Source of the DNA: Sphingomonadales bacterium 32-65-25
GTDB lineage: Bacteria; Pseudomonadota; Alphaproteobacteria; Sphingomonadales; Sphingomonadaceae
Assembly: GCA_002280855.1 (NCBI GenBank)
Contig: NCEU01000008.1
Location: 248,001-312,000 of the forward strand
Direction of reading: 5' to 3'
Length of the DNA stretch: 64,000 bases
Positions within the stretch are counted from its first letter, which is position 1; each line of letters begins with the position of its first letter. Of the stretch, positions 1-9,330 are shown piece by piece. The notes beneath the pieces were generated by a model. That model was not told the origin of the DNA, ran no database searches, and saw only the letters and a list, made by a program, of their open reading frames with translations. The translations under genes and the position numbers were made by a program.

Positions 1-2
1 CT

Positions 3-455
3 GTGCTTGGCGCCGATTTTTCGACCAGCCTGGAAGTGGTGAAGAAGTTGCTCGACGGGGCGTTGCCTGGCCTGCCGCGGCTGGGTTTTGGTGTCGTTGA
101 TGTGCGCGATGTCGCCGCCTTGCATGTGCTGGCGATGGTGACGCCGGGGCTGGATGGTGAGCGCTTCATCGCGCAAGGCAAGTTCATGTGGATGCGTGAG
201 GTGGCGGACGTGCTGAAAGCCGGGCTCGGCGATCAGGCGCGACGGGTGCCGACGCGTGGATTGCCGGATTTTCTGTTGAAATTGCTCGCCAATTTCGATG
301 CGACGGTGAAGATGGTGGTGCCCGAACTCGGCCGCCGCCGCGAGGCCAGCGCGGCGCATGCGCTGGCGCGGCTCGGCTGGCAGACCCGCGACGAAGCCTC
401 CACCATCCTCGATTGCGCCAACAGTCTGATCGAGAAGGGGCTGGTGAAGGCCTGA
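3..455 (+). CDS. NAD-dependent epimerase/dehydratase, C-terminal part
   Basis: This is the 3' part of a gene cut by the left window edge, so the true start is not visible. The 150 residues resemble the C-terminal half of extended short-chain dehydrogenases of the dihydroflavonol-4-reductase type. A segment reading VVDVRDVAALHVLAM matches the conserved stretch after the Rossmann part in which the VDVRDVA motif lies. The end (LGWQTRDEASTILDCANSLIEKG) matches the usual terminal helix of that family. The nucleotide-binding GxxGxxG and the YxxxK catalytic pair would lie outside the window. Substrate cannot be assigned. Confidence 0.75.
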   Translation: MLGADFSTSLEVVKKLLDGALPGLPRLGFGVVDVRDVAALHVLAMVTPGLDGERFIAQGKFMWMREVADVLKAGLGDQARRVPTRGLPDFLLKLLANFDATVKMVVPELGRRREASAAHALARLGWQTRDEASTILDCANSLIEKGLVKA

Positions 456-573
456 CAGTTCGCTTTTGTCAGTTTTGACGTTTCGTGCCGGAATCAGGGA
501 ATCCTGATCGCACAAGTACCTGACTGTCAAAGAGCTTGAAGCGACGACGCTGAAGGCTATTGCATCAAAATTG

Positions 574-660
574 CAACGTCGCCCCGGGCTTGACCCGGGG
601 ACCCGCTGTTCTTGCTGCGCCAGGCAAGCTGGGCCCCGGATCAAGTCCGGGGCGACGTTG
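574..660. repeat. REP-like inverted repeat, copy 1
   Basis: An imperfect palindrome of about 87 bases lies between the epimerase and the DUF885 gene, both of which end here (convergent). Its outer 14 bases are exactly complementary (CAACGTCGCCCCGG against CCGGGGCGACGTTG), and the arms continue with GCTTGACCCGGGG and CCCCGGATCAAGTC. A closely related element occurs at 47667-47753. The form is that of dispersed intergenic palindromes common in alphaproteobacterial genomes. It could also terminate transcription from both sides, although it has no U-tract. The rest of the 456-716 gap shows nothing recognisable. Confidence 0.75.
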
Positions 661-716
661 ATGTTGACGGCACTGAGCTCGAATGTACCCCATCGCGTCC
701 CTGTAGGACAGCCCGC

Positions 717-2543
717 TTACCGCCCGTCCTGCCGCGCAATCCAGCGATCGATCTTGGCTTCCAGCACCGCCATCGGCAGGGCGCCGGTCATCAGCACTTC
801 GCGGTGGAAGCCCTTGATATTGAACTTCGGACCCAGCGCCTTCTCGGCCTTGGCGCGCAGCCGGCTGATGGTGAGCTGCCCGATCTTGTAGGCCAGCGCC
901 TGGCCGGGGATGGCGATGTAGCGCTCAACTTCGGCGGTGGCATCGGTGCGGCTCATGCTGCTGTTGGCCAGCATATAGTCGATCGACTGATCGCGGCCCC
1001 AGCCCTTGGAATGGATGCCGGTATCAACAACAAGGCGCAGGGCGCGCAGCATCTCGTCTTCATATCGGCCCTGCAGCTGCCACGGATCGCGGAACATGCC
1101 CAGCTCCGGCCCCAGGCTTTCGGCATAGAGCGCCCAACCCTCGGCAAAGGCGGTGTTGCCGCCAAAGCGCTGGAACGCCGGCAATTTCTCATTCTCCTGC
1201 GCCAGGCTGACCTGGAAATGATGGCCGGGTACGGCTTCGTGCAGATAGAGCGTCTCGACGCCATAATTGCTGCGCGAAGGCAGATCATAGCTGTTGTAAT
1301 AGAAAATGCCCGGCCGGCTGCCATCGGGCGTGCCGCCCTGGTAACTGCCGCCGGCATCGGTCTTCTCACGGTGCGGCGGCACCGGGCGGATTTCCAGCGC
1401 CGATTTCGGCAGCGTGTCGAACAGGCGGCCAATCACGCTATCAACCTGTTTGCCGGTGGCGCGGAAGGCATCGCCCATGGCCTGCGCACTGGCAAACTTG
1501 AAACGCGGATCGCTGCGCAGGAAGGTGAAATAGGCGGCGCGGTCACCGGGCACGCCCATCTTGGCCTTCACCTCGTCCATCCCCTTGAGAATGCGGGTAA
1601 CTTCGGACAGGCCGATATTGTGGATTTCGTCCGGTGTCAGCGCCGTGGTGGTGCTGCTGGCGACCAGATAGCGATACAGGTCCGGCCCGCCCGGCATGGC
1701 GCCCAGGCCGGGAGCCTCCCGGGCGACGGGGAGATATTCAGTTTTCAGGAAATCGCGCAGGTGGATCAGCGCCGGGTTGACCCGTTCACCGACCATCTTC
1801 GCGTAGGCCGCTTTCAGCCGGGCCTGTTCGTCGGCGCTGATGCCATCGGGGAATTTCTGCACCGGCTTCATCATGATCGAGGCATCAAGGCCGCCGCCGG
1901 TGAGGTTGTTCAGCTGATCGATGATGTTGTTCACCACCAGCTTCGGTTGCACCACGCCCGATTTCATGCCCTGCCGGAAACGCAGGATCGACAGATCGAG
2001 CAGCAGCGCGAACTGATCGTGGCGCTTCAGCGCATCCTCATAATCTTTCAAGGACTTGAACGGCGCAGCGCTCTCACCAGACTGCAGTTCGGCGAGGAAG
2101 CTGTGGAAGCCGAAGAAATGATCGATCGGGCGCGGCACCGTGGCGGCCAGCAGCGCCGGCTGCAGCCCCGCGAGATCGGTGTCGCGCTGCCACTTGAACG
2201 TGTCGTAGCTGACTTGCTCCTCAGGGGTGAGGGCGCTGCGGTCGATGGCGGCCAGCGCCTTGAGTTCATTCTCGGCCGCCCGCTTCTCGGCGGCATAGGC
2301 GGCATCGGTGATCAGCTCGCCCAACTGGTCGGCGCGGCTGGTGTCGCCACGGAACAGGCCCTGCAGCGGATTGCGCTTCAAACTGTCGGAATCGCTGGCA
2401 GTAAACAGCGCGCTGAGGGCGGCGGCTGGCGTTTGGGTGCCGGCCTGTGCCGTACCGCTGCCGGCGGCTGGCGCCATGGTGGTTTGTGCGGCCGCGGGCG
2501 AAATCGCGATCAGGCTGGCGGCAAGCAGAAGAAAAGCGCGCAT
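717..2543 (-). CDS. DUF885 family exported protein
   Basis: A 608-residue protein with an N-terminal signal peptide (MRAFLLLAASLIAISPAAAQ) that should place it in the periplasm. The DUF885 hallmark HEAVPGHH is at about residues 435-442. It resembles a zinc-metallopeptidase helix and is followed by the usual EGWALYAESLG stretch. The family is widespread in sphingomonads and Caulobacter and is treated as putative metallo-hydrolases or carboxypeptidase-like enzymes, but no substrate is established. Length is normal. The gene directly follows the amidohydrolase on the same strand (gap about 50 bases), so the two may be co-transcribed. Confidence 0.88.
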   Translation of the reverse strand: MRAFLLLAASLIAISPAAAQTTMAPAAGSGTAQAGTQTPAAALSALFTASDSDSLKRNPLQGLFRGDTSRADQLGELITDAAYAAEKRAAENELKALAAIDRSALTPEEQVSYDTFKWQRDTDLAGLQPALLAATVPRPIDHFFGFHSFLAELQSGESAAPFKSLKDYEDALKRHDQFALLLDLSILRFRQGMKSGVVQPKLVVNNIIDQLNNLTGGGLDASIMMKPVQKFPDGISADEQARLKAAYAKMVGERVNPALIHLRDFLKTEYLPVAREAPGLGAMPGGPDLYRYLVASSTTTALTPDEIHNIGLSEVTRILKGMDEVKAKMGVPGDRAAYFTFLRSDPRFKFASAQAMGDAFRATGKQVDSVIGRLFDTLPKSALEIRPVPPHREKTDAGGSYQGGTPDGSRPGIFYYNSYDLPSRSNYGVETLYLHEAVPGHHFQVSLAQENEKLPAFQRFGGNTAFAEGWALYAESLGPELGMFRDPWQLQGRYEDEMLRALRLVVDTGIHSKGWGRDQSIDYMLANSSMSRTDATAEVERYIAIPGQALAYKIGQLTISRLRAKAEKALGPKFNIKGFHREVLMTGALPMAVLEAKIDRWIARQDGR

Positions 2544-2594
2544 GGGAAGGCTCCGTGAACTCAGGCGTATTGCTGCAATAAGACGGTTGGCGAA

Positions 2595-3857
2595 TCAGTC
2601 AATCACCTTCCCGCGCGCCATCACCCATTTCACCTGAGCCAGCTGTTTCGCGTCCGCGGTCGGGTCGCCATCAGTGGCGATGATGTCGGCGGCCTTGCCG
2701 GGTTCGAGTGTGCCGATCTCGGACGACAGGCCAAGCAGCTCGGCGGCGCCGGTGGTGGCGCTGATCAGCACGTCACGCGCGGTCATCCCGCCGAATTCCA
2801 CCATGTCGCTGGCTTCCTGGCCGTTGCGGCCGTGTTCGAACACGCCGGCATCGGTGCCGAAGGCGATGCGGGCGCCGGCGGCGCGGGCGGCGATGATCTG
2901 TTTGCCGCGGCGTTCCAGGATGGCGCGCACCTTGGCTTCGACCACGGGCGTATAGGCGCCGCTGCCCAGCCGTTCGGCGGTGGCGCGGAAGGGCAGCAAT
3001 GTTGGCACCAGCCAGCCCTTGTTTGCGGCGAGGGCTTTCGCGCCGGCTTCATCGGTGAAGCTACCGTGTTCCACCGAATCAACTCCAGCGCGGGCGGCGG
3101 CTTCGATGCCGCGCGGGCCGTGGGCGTGGGCGGCGACTTTCAGGCCCAGGCTGTGGGCGGTGGAGACGATGGCGCGCATTTCGTCGTCGGTGAAATGTTG
3201 GTCAAGCCCGCGGCCCTGCTGGCTGAGCACGCCGCCGGTAGCGGTGAACTTGATCACGTCGGCACCCCGCTGGCTGGCTTCGCGCACGCGGGCAGCGCAT
3301 TCCACCGCGCCGGTGCAGGTGTTGCCCTGATCGAGCGCATCATTCACCACCGGGGCAAAGCCCGACACGTCGCCATGGCCGCCAACGATGGAGAGGGCGG
3401 CGCCGGCGGCGAGGACGCGCGGGCCGGGGAACATGCCGCTGTTGATGGCATCGCGCACCGCAAAGCCGGCCAACCTTGCGCTGCCGAGATCGCGCACGGT
3501 GGTGAAGCCAGCCTTGGCCGTGATGCGGGCGTTCTTCAGGCCATAGGCCACCGAAAGTTCGGCGCTGTCCACGGCTTCGCGCCAGAAGGGCAGGCCGGGA
3601 TCGCCGGTGAGATGGACGTGGGAATCAATCAGGCCGGGGCTGAGGGTGCGCGTTGATTGATCGATGACGCGCGCGCCGGACGTGATGGGCGCGCTGGCCG
3701 GGTTGATGGCGGTGATGCGGCCGTCCGTCACGATGATCGTGCTGGGGCCGAGCGCCGGTTTGGCGGCATCGGTGATGACGCGGCCAGCCTTGATGGCGAT
3801 GGTTTCGGCGGCGGCCGGGCTGGCGAGGAGGAGGGCGGCGATGAGAGTGATGCGCAT
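2595..3857 (-). CDS. Exported metal-dependent amidohydrolase
   Basis: A 420-residue protein of the imidazolonepropionase / Xaa-Pro dipeptidase-like amidohydrolase group. It starts at the ATG at 3857, where a signal peptide (MRITLIAALLLASPAAAE) follows an AGGGG ribosome site. The upstream extension of the open frame is high-GC noise. Metal ligands are visible: SHVHLTGD (His80, His82), a later HAHG and EHGSFTD, and FGTDAGV near the C terminus. The family hydrolyses amide or peptide bonds with one or two zinc ions. The signal peptide implies periplasmic action, perhaps on proline-containing dipeptides. It shares strand and probable operon with the DUF885 protein. Confidence 0.87.
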   Translation of the reverse strand: MRITLIAALLLASPAAAETIAIKAGRVITDAAKPALGPSTIIVTDGRITAINPASAPITSGARVIDQSTRTLSPGLIDSHVHLTGDPGLPFWREAVDSAELSVAYGLKNARITAKAGFTTVRDLGSARLAGFAVRDAINSGMFPGPRVLAAGAALSIVGGHGDVSGFAPVVNDALDQGNTCTGAVECAARVREASQRGADVIKFTATGGVLSQQGRGLDQHFTDDEMRAIVSTAHSLGLKVAAHAHGPRGIEAAARAGVDSVEHGSFTDEAGAKALAANKGWLVPTLLPFRATAERLGSGAYTPVVEAKVRAILERRGKQIIAARAAGARIAFGTDAGVFEHGRNGQEASDMVEFGGMTARDVLISATTGAAELLGLSSEIGTLEPGKAADIIATDGDPTADAKQLAQVKWVMARGKVID

Positions 3858-3973
3858 TATGGGGTCCCCTGTGGTTGGGGGTTGTTTGCGCTGCTGTGGG
3901 GGTGGGGGCCAGTTGCAAATGCGACAGGTGGCGGCCGTACCCCTCACCCGGGCCGCGCTGCGCGCGTCTCTCG

Positions 3974-3996
3974 ACCTCTCCCGCAAGGGGAGAGGT
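3974..3996. repeat. Short perfect inverted repeat
   Basis: ACCTCTCCC and its exact complement GGGAGAGGT are separated by five bases (CGCAAG-type loop). It lies in the 204-base gap between the CoA-binding gene and the amidohydrolase, in sequence typical of dispersed intergenic repeats in sphingomonads. A second small palindrome (GCAGGGTC-CTC-GACCCTGC, 4028-4046) lies just beyond the end of the CoA-binding gene and may act as its terminator, although the following T-run is weak. Confidence 0.5.
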
Positions 3997-4061
3997 GAAG
4001 GAAGGGTGCGCCCGAAAACCAACGGGTGCAGGGTCCTCGACCCTGCCCGCCGGAGGCCCTT

Positions 4062-4487
4062 TTACTTCTTCTTCAACCCAAGACGACGAATCTCGATCTT
4101 CGGGCAGCGATCCATCACCACATCCAGCCCGGCGGCTTCAGCGCGGGCGGCGGCCACGGGGTCGATGACGCCAAGTTGCGTCCAGACAGCGCGCGCACCC
4201 ACCGCGATGGCTTCGTCCACCACGCCGGAAACGAATTCGCTGCGGCGGAACACGTCGACCATGTCGATGGGTTCGGCGACGTCGGCGAGGGTGGCCACAA
4301 CCGCCTGGCCGTGGATCATCTGCCCGGTGAGCTGCGGGTTGACCGGGATAACGTGGTAGCCGTGGGCGAGCAGCATTCCCATCACCTCAAACGCGGCGCG
4401 GTCGGGGCGGTCGCTGGCGCCGACCAGCGCAATCGTGCGGGTCTCTTCCAGCAGGCGGGCGATGTCGGCGTCGGCGGTGAGCGGCAT
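4062..4487 (-). CDS. CoA-binding domain protein (YccU-like)
   Basis: A 141-residue single-domain protein. The N-terminal half carries the Rossmann-like CoA-binding fold signature (TIALVGASDRPDRAAF, about residues 17-32), then HGYHVIPVNP, and the C-terminal helix-strand pattern WTQLGVIDP seen in YccU homologues. The family binds coenzyme A, but its physiological role is unknown. It begins four bases after the stop of the Mrp gene on the same strand, so both are probably one transcript. Length is typical. Confidence 0.88.
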   Translation of the reverse strand: MPLTADADIARLLEETRTIALVGASDRPDRAAFEVMGMLLAHGYHVIPVNPQLTGQMIHGQAVVATLADVAEPIDMVDVFRRSEFVSGVVDEAIAVGARAVWTQLGVIDPVAAARAEAAGLDVVMDRCPKIEIRRLGLKKK

Positions 4488-4491
4488 GGCC

Positions 4492-5514
4492 TTACAGTCC
4501 GACCGTGACGATGACGCCGCGGGCGATCTCGTCGAAGATGGCGGCCGCTTCGCCGCTCACCGGCTGGGCGGTTTCCGATGCTGTGCGCACCGCCATCTGC
4601 AGCGGGATGCGACCGAGGAAAGGCACGCCCATCGCTTCGGCTTCCTTCTCCGCGCCGCCGTGGCCGAACGGATCGGAGACATGGCCGCAGTTGGGGCAGC
4701 AGTAACCGGCCATGTTCTCGACCACGCCGAGCACGCGCACATTCACTTCGCCGAACATGGCGACGGCGCGGCGGGCATCGATGAGGGCGAGATCCTGCGG
4801 CGTAGAGACGATCAGCGCGCCATCGGGCTTGAGTTTCTGTGCGAGCGTGAGCTGCACGTCGCCGGTGCCGGGCGGCAGATCGATGACCAGGACGTCGAGC
4901 GCGCCCCAATCACATTGTTCAACCATCTGCACGAGCGCGGAGGAGGCCATCGGCCCGCGCCAGACGATCGCCTTGTTGGGATCGGTCATCATGCCCATCG
5001 AAAGCGCCTTGATGCCGTGGCGCACTTCGGGTTGCAGCTTGTCATTCTCCACCCGGGCGCGGCCTTCGATGCCCAACAGTGTGGGCACGGACGGGCCATA
5101 GATATCGGCATCAAGCAGGCCAACCGTTTGCCCGGCGCGGGCGAGCGCGAAAGCCAGGTTGGCGGCGACGGTGGATTTGCCAACGCCGCCCTTGCCGCTG
5201 GCCACCGCAACCAGCTTGCGGATGCCCGGCACGGTGCTGGCTTTCGGTGCGGCTGTGGGCGTCGCGGCTCTGTCGGCGGTGAGGATGATGCGCGCGACGC
5301 TCACACCGGGCACGCGCTTCACGGCGGCTTCAACGGTGGCCTGCAGGCGCTCGGCCGTGGTCTTGTCGAGGCCGTCCACCGCCAGCACCAGGCCCACGGT
5401 GCCATCGTCCTTCACCACGACGCCAGCGGCGCGGCCGGTTTCCACAACGGTGCCGCCGCCAGCCGGATCGGCCACCGCGGTCAGCGCGGTCATCACATCG
5501 TTCTTCACGGCCAT
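4492..5514 (-). CDS. apbC: Mrp/NBP35-family Fe-S carrier ATPase (ApbC)
   Basis: A 340-residue P-loop ATPase of the Mrp/ApbC family, which binds and transfers [4Fe-4S] clusters to apoproteins in the cytosol. The deviant Walker A motif GKGGVGKST is at residues 107-115, and a CxxC pair (YCCPNCGHV) later in the protein holds the bridging cluster. The N-terminal 100 residues are a short MIP18-like domain. The ATG at 5514 was chosen because AAGGAAG precedes it and the family begins there; a longer frame runs upstream into hflK. It is divergent from hflK. Confidence 0.92.
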   Translation of the reverse strand: MAVKNDVMTALTAVADPAGGGTVVETGRAAGVVVKDDGTVGLVLAVDGLDKTTAERLQATVEAAVKRVPGVSVARIILTADRAATPTAAPKASTVPGIRKLVAVASGKGGVGKSTVAANLAFALARAGQTVGLLDADIYGPSVPTLLGIEGRARVENDKLQPEVRHGIKALSMGMMTDPNKAIVWRGPMASSALVQMVEQCDWGALDVLVIDLPPGTGDVQLTLAQKLKPDGALIVSTPQDLALIDARRAVAMFGEVNVRVLGVVENMAGYCCPNCGHVSDPFGHGGAEKEAEAMGVPFLGRIPLQMAVRTASETAQPVSGEAAAIFDEIARGVIVTVGL

Positions 5515-5647
5515 CAGCCTGTTCTTCCTTGCAGTCGAGGCCATAACCGCAGACAAATGCCGCCGCAGTGCCGCATGGTCTCGCAATCCCCGTTCGGCGT
5601 CCGTATATAGATGTTTCAACGTCTTTCGATAAGGTTTCATCCAGTCC

Positions 5648-6760
5648 ATGCCATGGCAGAACAATGGTGAAGGTGGCGGCGACAGCCCGTCCGGTGCCGA
5701 AGGCGAAGAGCCGGCGGCCAAGAAGCCTGAAAACCGGCCCGTCAATCCATGGGGCGAAGGCCCGCCGCGCCGCCCGATGGGCAAGCCCGGGCAGAGCCGT
5801 GGCGGCGATTTCGATGATCTGATCCGGCGTAGCCAGGAACGGCTGAAAACCCAGTTTGGCGGCGGCAATGGCGGCAGCGGCGGCGGTTTCGATGTGGGCG
5901 ATGGCCGCTGGCTGGTGTGGGCCGGCGGGGCGATCGTGGCGGCCTGGGTGGTGTTTTCCAGTTTCTACTCGGTGGATGCGCAGTCAGCTGCGGTGGTGCA
6001 GCGTTTTGGCGCCTATGTTTCGACCACCGGCCCGGGCGTGCATTTCAAGCTGCCGTGGCCGATCGATGCGGTGGAACTGCGCAAGGTTGAGCAGATCAAC
6101 ATCATCGATATTTCGTCGAGCGAAGGCGCCAACGAGAATCTGATGCTCACCGGCGATCAGAACATCATTAACCTTGCCTACACCGTGCGCTGGAAGATCC
6201 GAAATCCGGAAAATTTCCTGTATGAACTGTCCGATCCGGAAAAGACCGTGCGCGAAGTGGCCGAATCGGCGATGCGTGCCGAAATCAGCCGCGCCTCGCT
6301 GAACGATGCACTGGGGCCGCAGCGCGCCCAGATCGCCGATCGGGTGCGCGAACGCATGGAGGAACTGCTCGACTCTTATCGCAGCGGCGTTGAAGTGCGC
6401 GGCGTTGATATCAAGCAGGCCGATCCGCCCGCCGCCATCGATGGCGCGTTCAAGGATGTTTCCGCCGCCCAGCAGGATGCGCAGCAATATCTGAACCGCG
6501 CCCGCACCTATGCCCAGGCGCTGGTCGCCAAGGCGCAGGGCGATGCCGCCGGCTTTGATGCCGTTTATGCCCAGTATCGCCTGGCCCCGGAAGTGACGCG
6601 CAAGCGCATGTATCTGGAAACCATGGAAAAGGTGCTGGCCAAGGTGGAAAAGACCGTGGTGGATGCTCCCGGTGTGGCGCCCTATCTGCCGCTGCCTGAA
6701 GTGCGCCGCCGCGCGGCAATCGCGCCGGCCGAGCCGGCCCCGGCCCCGGCACAGCGGTAA
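5648..6760 (+). CDS. hflK: FtsH protease modulator HflK
   Basis: A 370-residue stomatin/prohibitin (SPFH) protein that forms a membrane complex with HflC around the FtsH protease. The N terminus is Gly/Pro-rich and cytosolic, containing NPWGEGPPRRP. One membrane segment is at about residues 88-107, followed by the SPFH domain (SAAVVQRFGAYVSTTGPGVHFKLPWPID) and a helical region with AQGDAAGFDAVYAQY. hflC begins 14 bases downstream, the standard arrangement. The start matches the usual family N terminus. Confidence 0.95.
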   Translation: MPWQNNGEGGGDSPSGAEGEEPAAKKPENRPVNPWGEGPPRRPMGKPGQSRGGDFDDLIRRSQERLKTQFGGGNGGSGGGFDVGDGRWLVWAGGAIVAAWVVFSSFYSVDAQSAAVVQRFGAYVSTTGPGVHFKLPWPIDAVELRKVEQINIIDISSSEGANENLMLTGDQNIINLAYTVRWKIRNPENFLYELSDPEKTVREVAESAMRAEISRASLNDALGPQRAQIADRVRERMEELLDSYRSGVEVRGVDIKQADPPAAIDGAFKDVSAAQQDAQQYLNRARTYAQALVAKAQGDAAGFDAVYAQYRLAPEVTRKRMYLETMEKVLAKVEKTVVDAPGVAPYLPLPEVRRRAAIAPAEPAPAPAQR

Positions 6761-6774
6761 CGGAAAGAATCACG

Positions 6775-7623
6775 ATGGCCACCTTGACCCGCAATCCTGC
6801 CATTCTTGCCGGCCTGGGCTTTGCCCTCGTCGTGCTGGCGATGAGCAGTTTCTACACCGTTCCCGAAACCAAGCAGGCCGTGGTGCTGCGCCTTGGCAAG
6901 CCGGAGCGGATCGTGAACGAATATGATCCCAAGGCAAAGCTGGGCGAAACCGGCGCCGGCCTGACGATGAAGGTGCCCTTCATCGAAGACGTGCGCTTCA
7001 TCGACAAGCGCATCATGGATCTGGATATCGATGCGCAGACGGTGCTTTCCACCGATCAGCTGCGGTTGGTGGTGGATGCCTTTGCGCGGTTCCGCATCGT
7101 CAACCCGCAGCGCATGGTGGAGACCGTGGGGACGGAGCAGAATGCGGCGGACGCGCTGAAGCGAATCCTGGCATCGAAACTGCGCAACGAGCTGGGCAAG
7201 CAGCCGTTTGCCGCGCTGCTGTCGCCGGAACGCGGCCAATTGATGGATGAAATCCAGTCCACCGTGAACAGCCAGGCCAAGCAATATGGCGCGGAGATCG
7301 TGGACGTGCGTATCAAGCGCGCCGATCTGCCGTCGGGCCCGCCGCTGGAAGCAGCGTACGCGCGCATGGCCTCGGCCCGGCAGCAGGAAGCGGCGACCAT
7401 CCGTGCCCAGGGCAACAAGCAGGCGCAACTGGTGCAGGCCGAAGCCGATGCCAGCGCGGCCCGCATCTATGCCGACAGTTTCGGCAAGGATCCGGAATTC
7501 TATGCCTTCTATCGCGCCATGCAGGCCTATCGCACCACGTTCGAAGACGGCACCGCCACCGTGATCCTGGGGCCGAACAATGAATTCCTGCGCGAGTTCG
7601 AAGGCCGCAAGGGCAATCGTTGA
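6775..7623 (+). CDS. hflC: FtsH protease modulator HflC
   Basis: A 282-residue SPFH protein and partner of HflK. One N-terminal membrane helix (about residues 7-24) precedes the SPFH domain (TKQAVVLRLGKPERIVN). The characteristic segment AAYARMASARQQEAATIRAQGNKQ is at about residues 190-215, and the C terminus reads FYAFYRAMQAYR. The complex sits in the inner membrane facing the periplasm and limits access of substrates to FtsH. It lies in a likely hflK-hflC-degP stretch, with an 86-base gap before degP that can hold a separate promoter. Confidence 0.95.
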   Translation: MATLTRNPAILAGLGFALVVLAMSSFYTVPETKQAVVLRLGKPERIVNEYDPKAKLGETGAGLTMKVPFIEDVRFIDKRIMDLDIDAQTVLSTDQLRLVVDAFARFRIVNPQRMVETVGTEQNAADALKRILASKLRNELGKQPFAALLSPERGQLMDEIQSTVNSQAKQYGAEIVDVRIKRADLPSGPPLEAAYARMASARQQEAATIRAQGNKQAQLVQAEADASAARIYADSFGKDPEFYAFYRAMQAYRTTFEDGTATVILGPNNEFLREFEGRKGNR

Positions 7624-7709
7624 GCCGCGCGGCCTTGTTCATGAACGGTTAGGCGTGTTGTTCGCATAAGCCAGATGGGCTCAACCGCATTGCAACCAGA
7701 AAGACAGAC

Positions 7710-9278
7710 ATGAAGTCAAAGATCGTTCGTTCGCTTGTCCCCGTCGCTGTTCTGGCCACCGGCCTGGCCGCCATTGCCGTCGCGCAGGCGCCTGCCACCC
7801 AGCCGGCGCAGAACGCCGTGGCACCGGCCGTGGCCATTGCGCCACCCGGTGGCGCGCCGCGCAGCTTTGCCGATCTGACGGCGCGGTTGGCGCCGGCGGT
7901 GGTGAACGTGTCGACCACGCAGAAGGTGGAAATCGGCCGCATGCGCCGCATGCCCGGCCAGCCCGGCGGCAATCCGCTGGAAGATCTGTTCCGGCGCTTC
8001 CAGGAACAGCAGGACGGCGGTGAACCCGTCACGCGCGAGGCGACCAGCCTGGGCAGCGGCTTCGTCATCGCCGCTGATGGCTATATCGTTACCAACAACC
8101 ACGTGATTTCGGCCGGGGAAGGCCGCAACCAGCCGGTCGAATCGATCACGGTCACATTGTCGGACCGGCGCGAGTACAAGGCGCGCGTGGTCGGCCGCGA
8201 TCCGCTCACCGATCTGGCCGTGCTGAAGATCGAGGCGACCGGACTGCCGTTCGTGCAGTTCGGCAACAGTGAAACCACGCGCGTTGGCGATTGGTCCATT
8301 GCCATTGGCAATCCGTTTGGCCTGGGCGGCACCGTCACCGCCGGCATCATTTCCGCCCTGCACCGCGATATCGGTTCGGGCCAATATGATCGCTATATCC
8401 AGACTGATGCCAGCATCAACCAGGGCAACAGCGGCGGGCCGCTGTTCGATCTGGCTGGCAACGTGATCGGTATCAACACCGCCATCTTCTCGCCCACCGG
8501 TGGCAACGTTGGCCTGGGCTTTGCCATTCCGGCTGAACTTGCCAAGCCGGTGGTCGATCAGCTGAAGGCGACCGGTGCGGTCAAGCGCGGTTATCTGGGT
8601 GTCGCCATCCAGCGGCTTTCGGCCGATATCGCCGCCGGCCTGGGCCTGCCCAAGGACAAGGGCGAGATTGTTGCCAGCGTCGAACCCAACGGCCCGGCCG
8701 CGCGCGCCGGCGTGCGCCAGGGCGACGTGATCGTGACGGTGGCCGGCCGCGAGGTGAATTTCGACAACAGCCTTTCGTACATCGTTGCCACCACGCCGAT
8801 CGGCTCCACCATCCCGATCGAAATGATCCGCGAAGGCAAGCGCCTGAAGGTAAACGCCATCATCGCGCAGCGCCCCTCCGAAGCCGTGGTGGCCCAGCGT
8901 GCTGGCCTGCCTTCGGACGACGAACCGACCGCTGAAGACACCAGCAAGGCCCCCGGCATCGAAGCCGCCAAGGCCAGCCTGGGCATCACCCTGCAGCCGC
9001 TCACCCCGGTGCTGCGCCAGCAGCTGAAGCTGGATGAAAAGGTGCAGGGCGTGGTAATTGCCGGCATCAGCCCGTCGTCAGACGCAGCCACCAAGGGCCT
9101 GCAGCGCGGCGACGTCATCCTGAAGATCGGCCAGAAGCCGGTGACCAGCCCGGCCGAAGCCGCCGCGGCCGTGGACGCCGAACGCAAGGCCGGCAAGGAT
9201 ACGGTGCTGATGCTGGTGCAGCGCGGCAACACGCCGGGCCGCTATACCGGCGTGAAGCTGATCCCAGCGAAGGGCTGA
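7710..9278 (+). CDS. degP: Periplasmic serine endoprotease DegP/HtrA
   Basis: A 522-residue Do-family protease. It has an N-terminal signal sequence (to about AQA at residue 27), then a trypsin-like domain with the catalytic triad visible as His131 (NNHVIS), Asp168 (LTDLAVLK) and Ser241 (GNSGGPLF). Two PDZ domains follow at about 275-365 and 420-515. It degrades misfolded periplasmic and outer-membrane proteins. Its position after hflK-hflC makes an envelope quality-control group, the usual order in sphingomonads. Confidence 0.95.
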   Translation: MKSKIVRSLVPVAVLATGLAAIAVAQAPATQPAQNAVAPAVAIAPPGGAPRSFADLTARLAPAVVNVSTTQKVEIGRMRRMPGQPGGNPLEDLFRRFQEQQDGGEPVTREATSLGSGFVIAADGYIVTNNHVISAGEGRNQPVESITVTLSDRREYKARVVGRDPLTDLAVLKIEATGLPFVQFGNSETTRVGDWSIAIGNPFGLGGTVTAGIISALHRDIGSGQYDRYIQTDASINQGNSGGPLFDLAGNVIGINTAIFSPTGGNVGLGFAIPAELAKPVVDQLKATGAVKRGYLGVAIQRLSADIAAGLGLPKDKGEIVASVEPNGPAARAGVRQGDVIVTVAGREVNFDNSLSYIVATTPIGSTIPIEMIREGKRLKVNAIIAQRPSEAVVAQRAGLPSDDEPTAEDTSKAPGIEAAKASLGITLQPLTPVLRQQLKLDEKVQGVVIAGISPSSDAATKGLQRGDVILKIGQKPVTSPAEAAAAVDAERKAGKDTVLMLVQRGNTPGRYTGVKLIPAKG

Positions 9279-9290
9279 GGCCTCTGCCAA

Positions 9291-9330
9291 AACGGAAAAG
9301 GGGGGCGGGTGACCGCTCCCCTTTTTCGTT
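9291..9330. terminator. Bidirectional terminator between degP and the GNAT gene
   Basis: AACGGAAAAGGGG pairs with CCCCTTTTTCGTT (one mismatch) around a GC-rich loop. It has T-runs on one side and A-runs on the other, so it can stop transcription from both converging genes. Confidence 0.85.

Noticed and set aside
612..2558. A long open frame (648 codons) on the plus strand opposite the DUF885 gene
   Set aside because: Its codons are the antisense of a gene with a signal peptide and a clear family signature; the product is low-complexity and His/Ala/Gly-rich, which is typical of GC-rich shadow frames.
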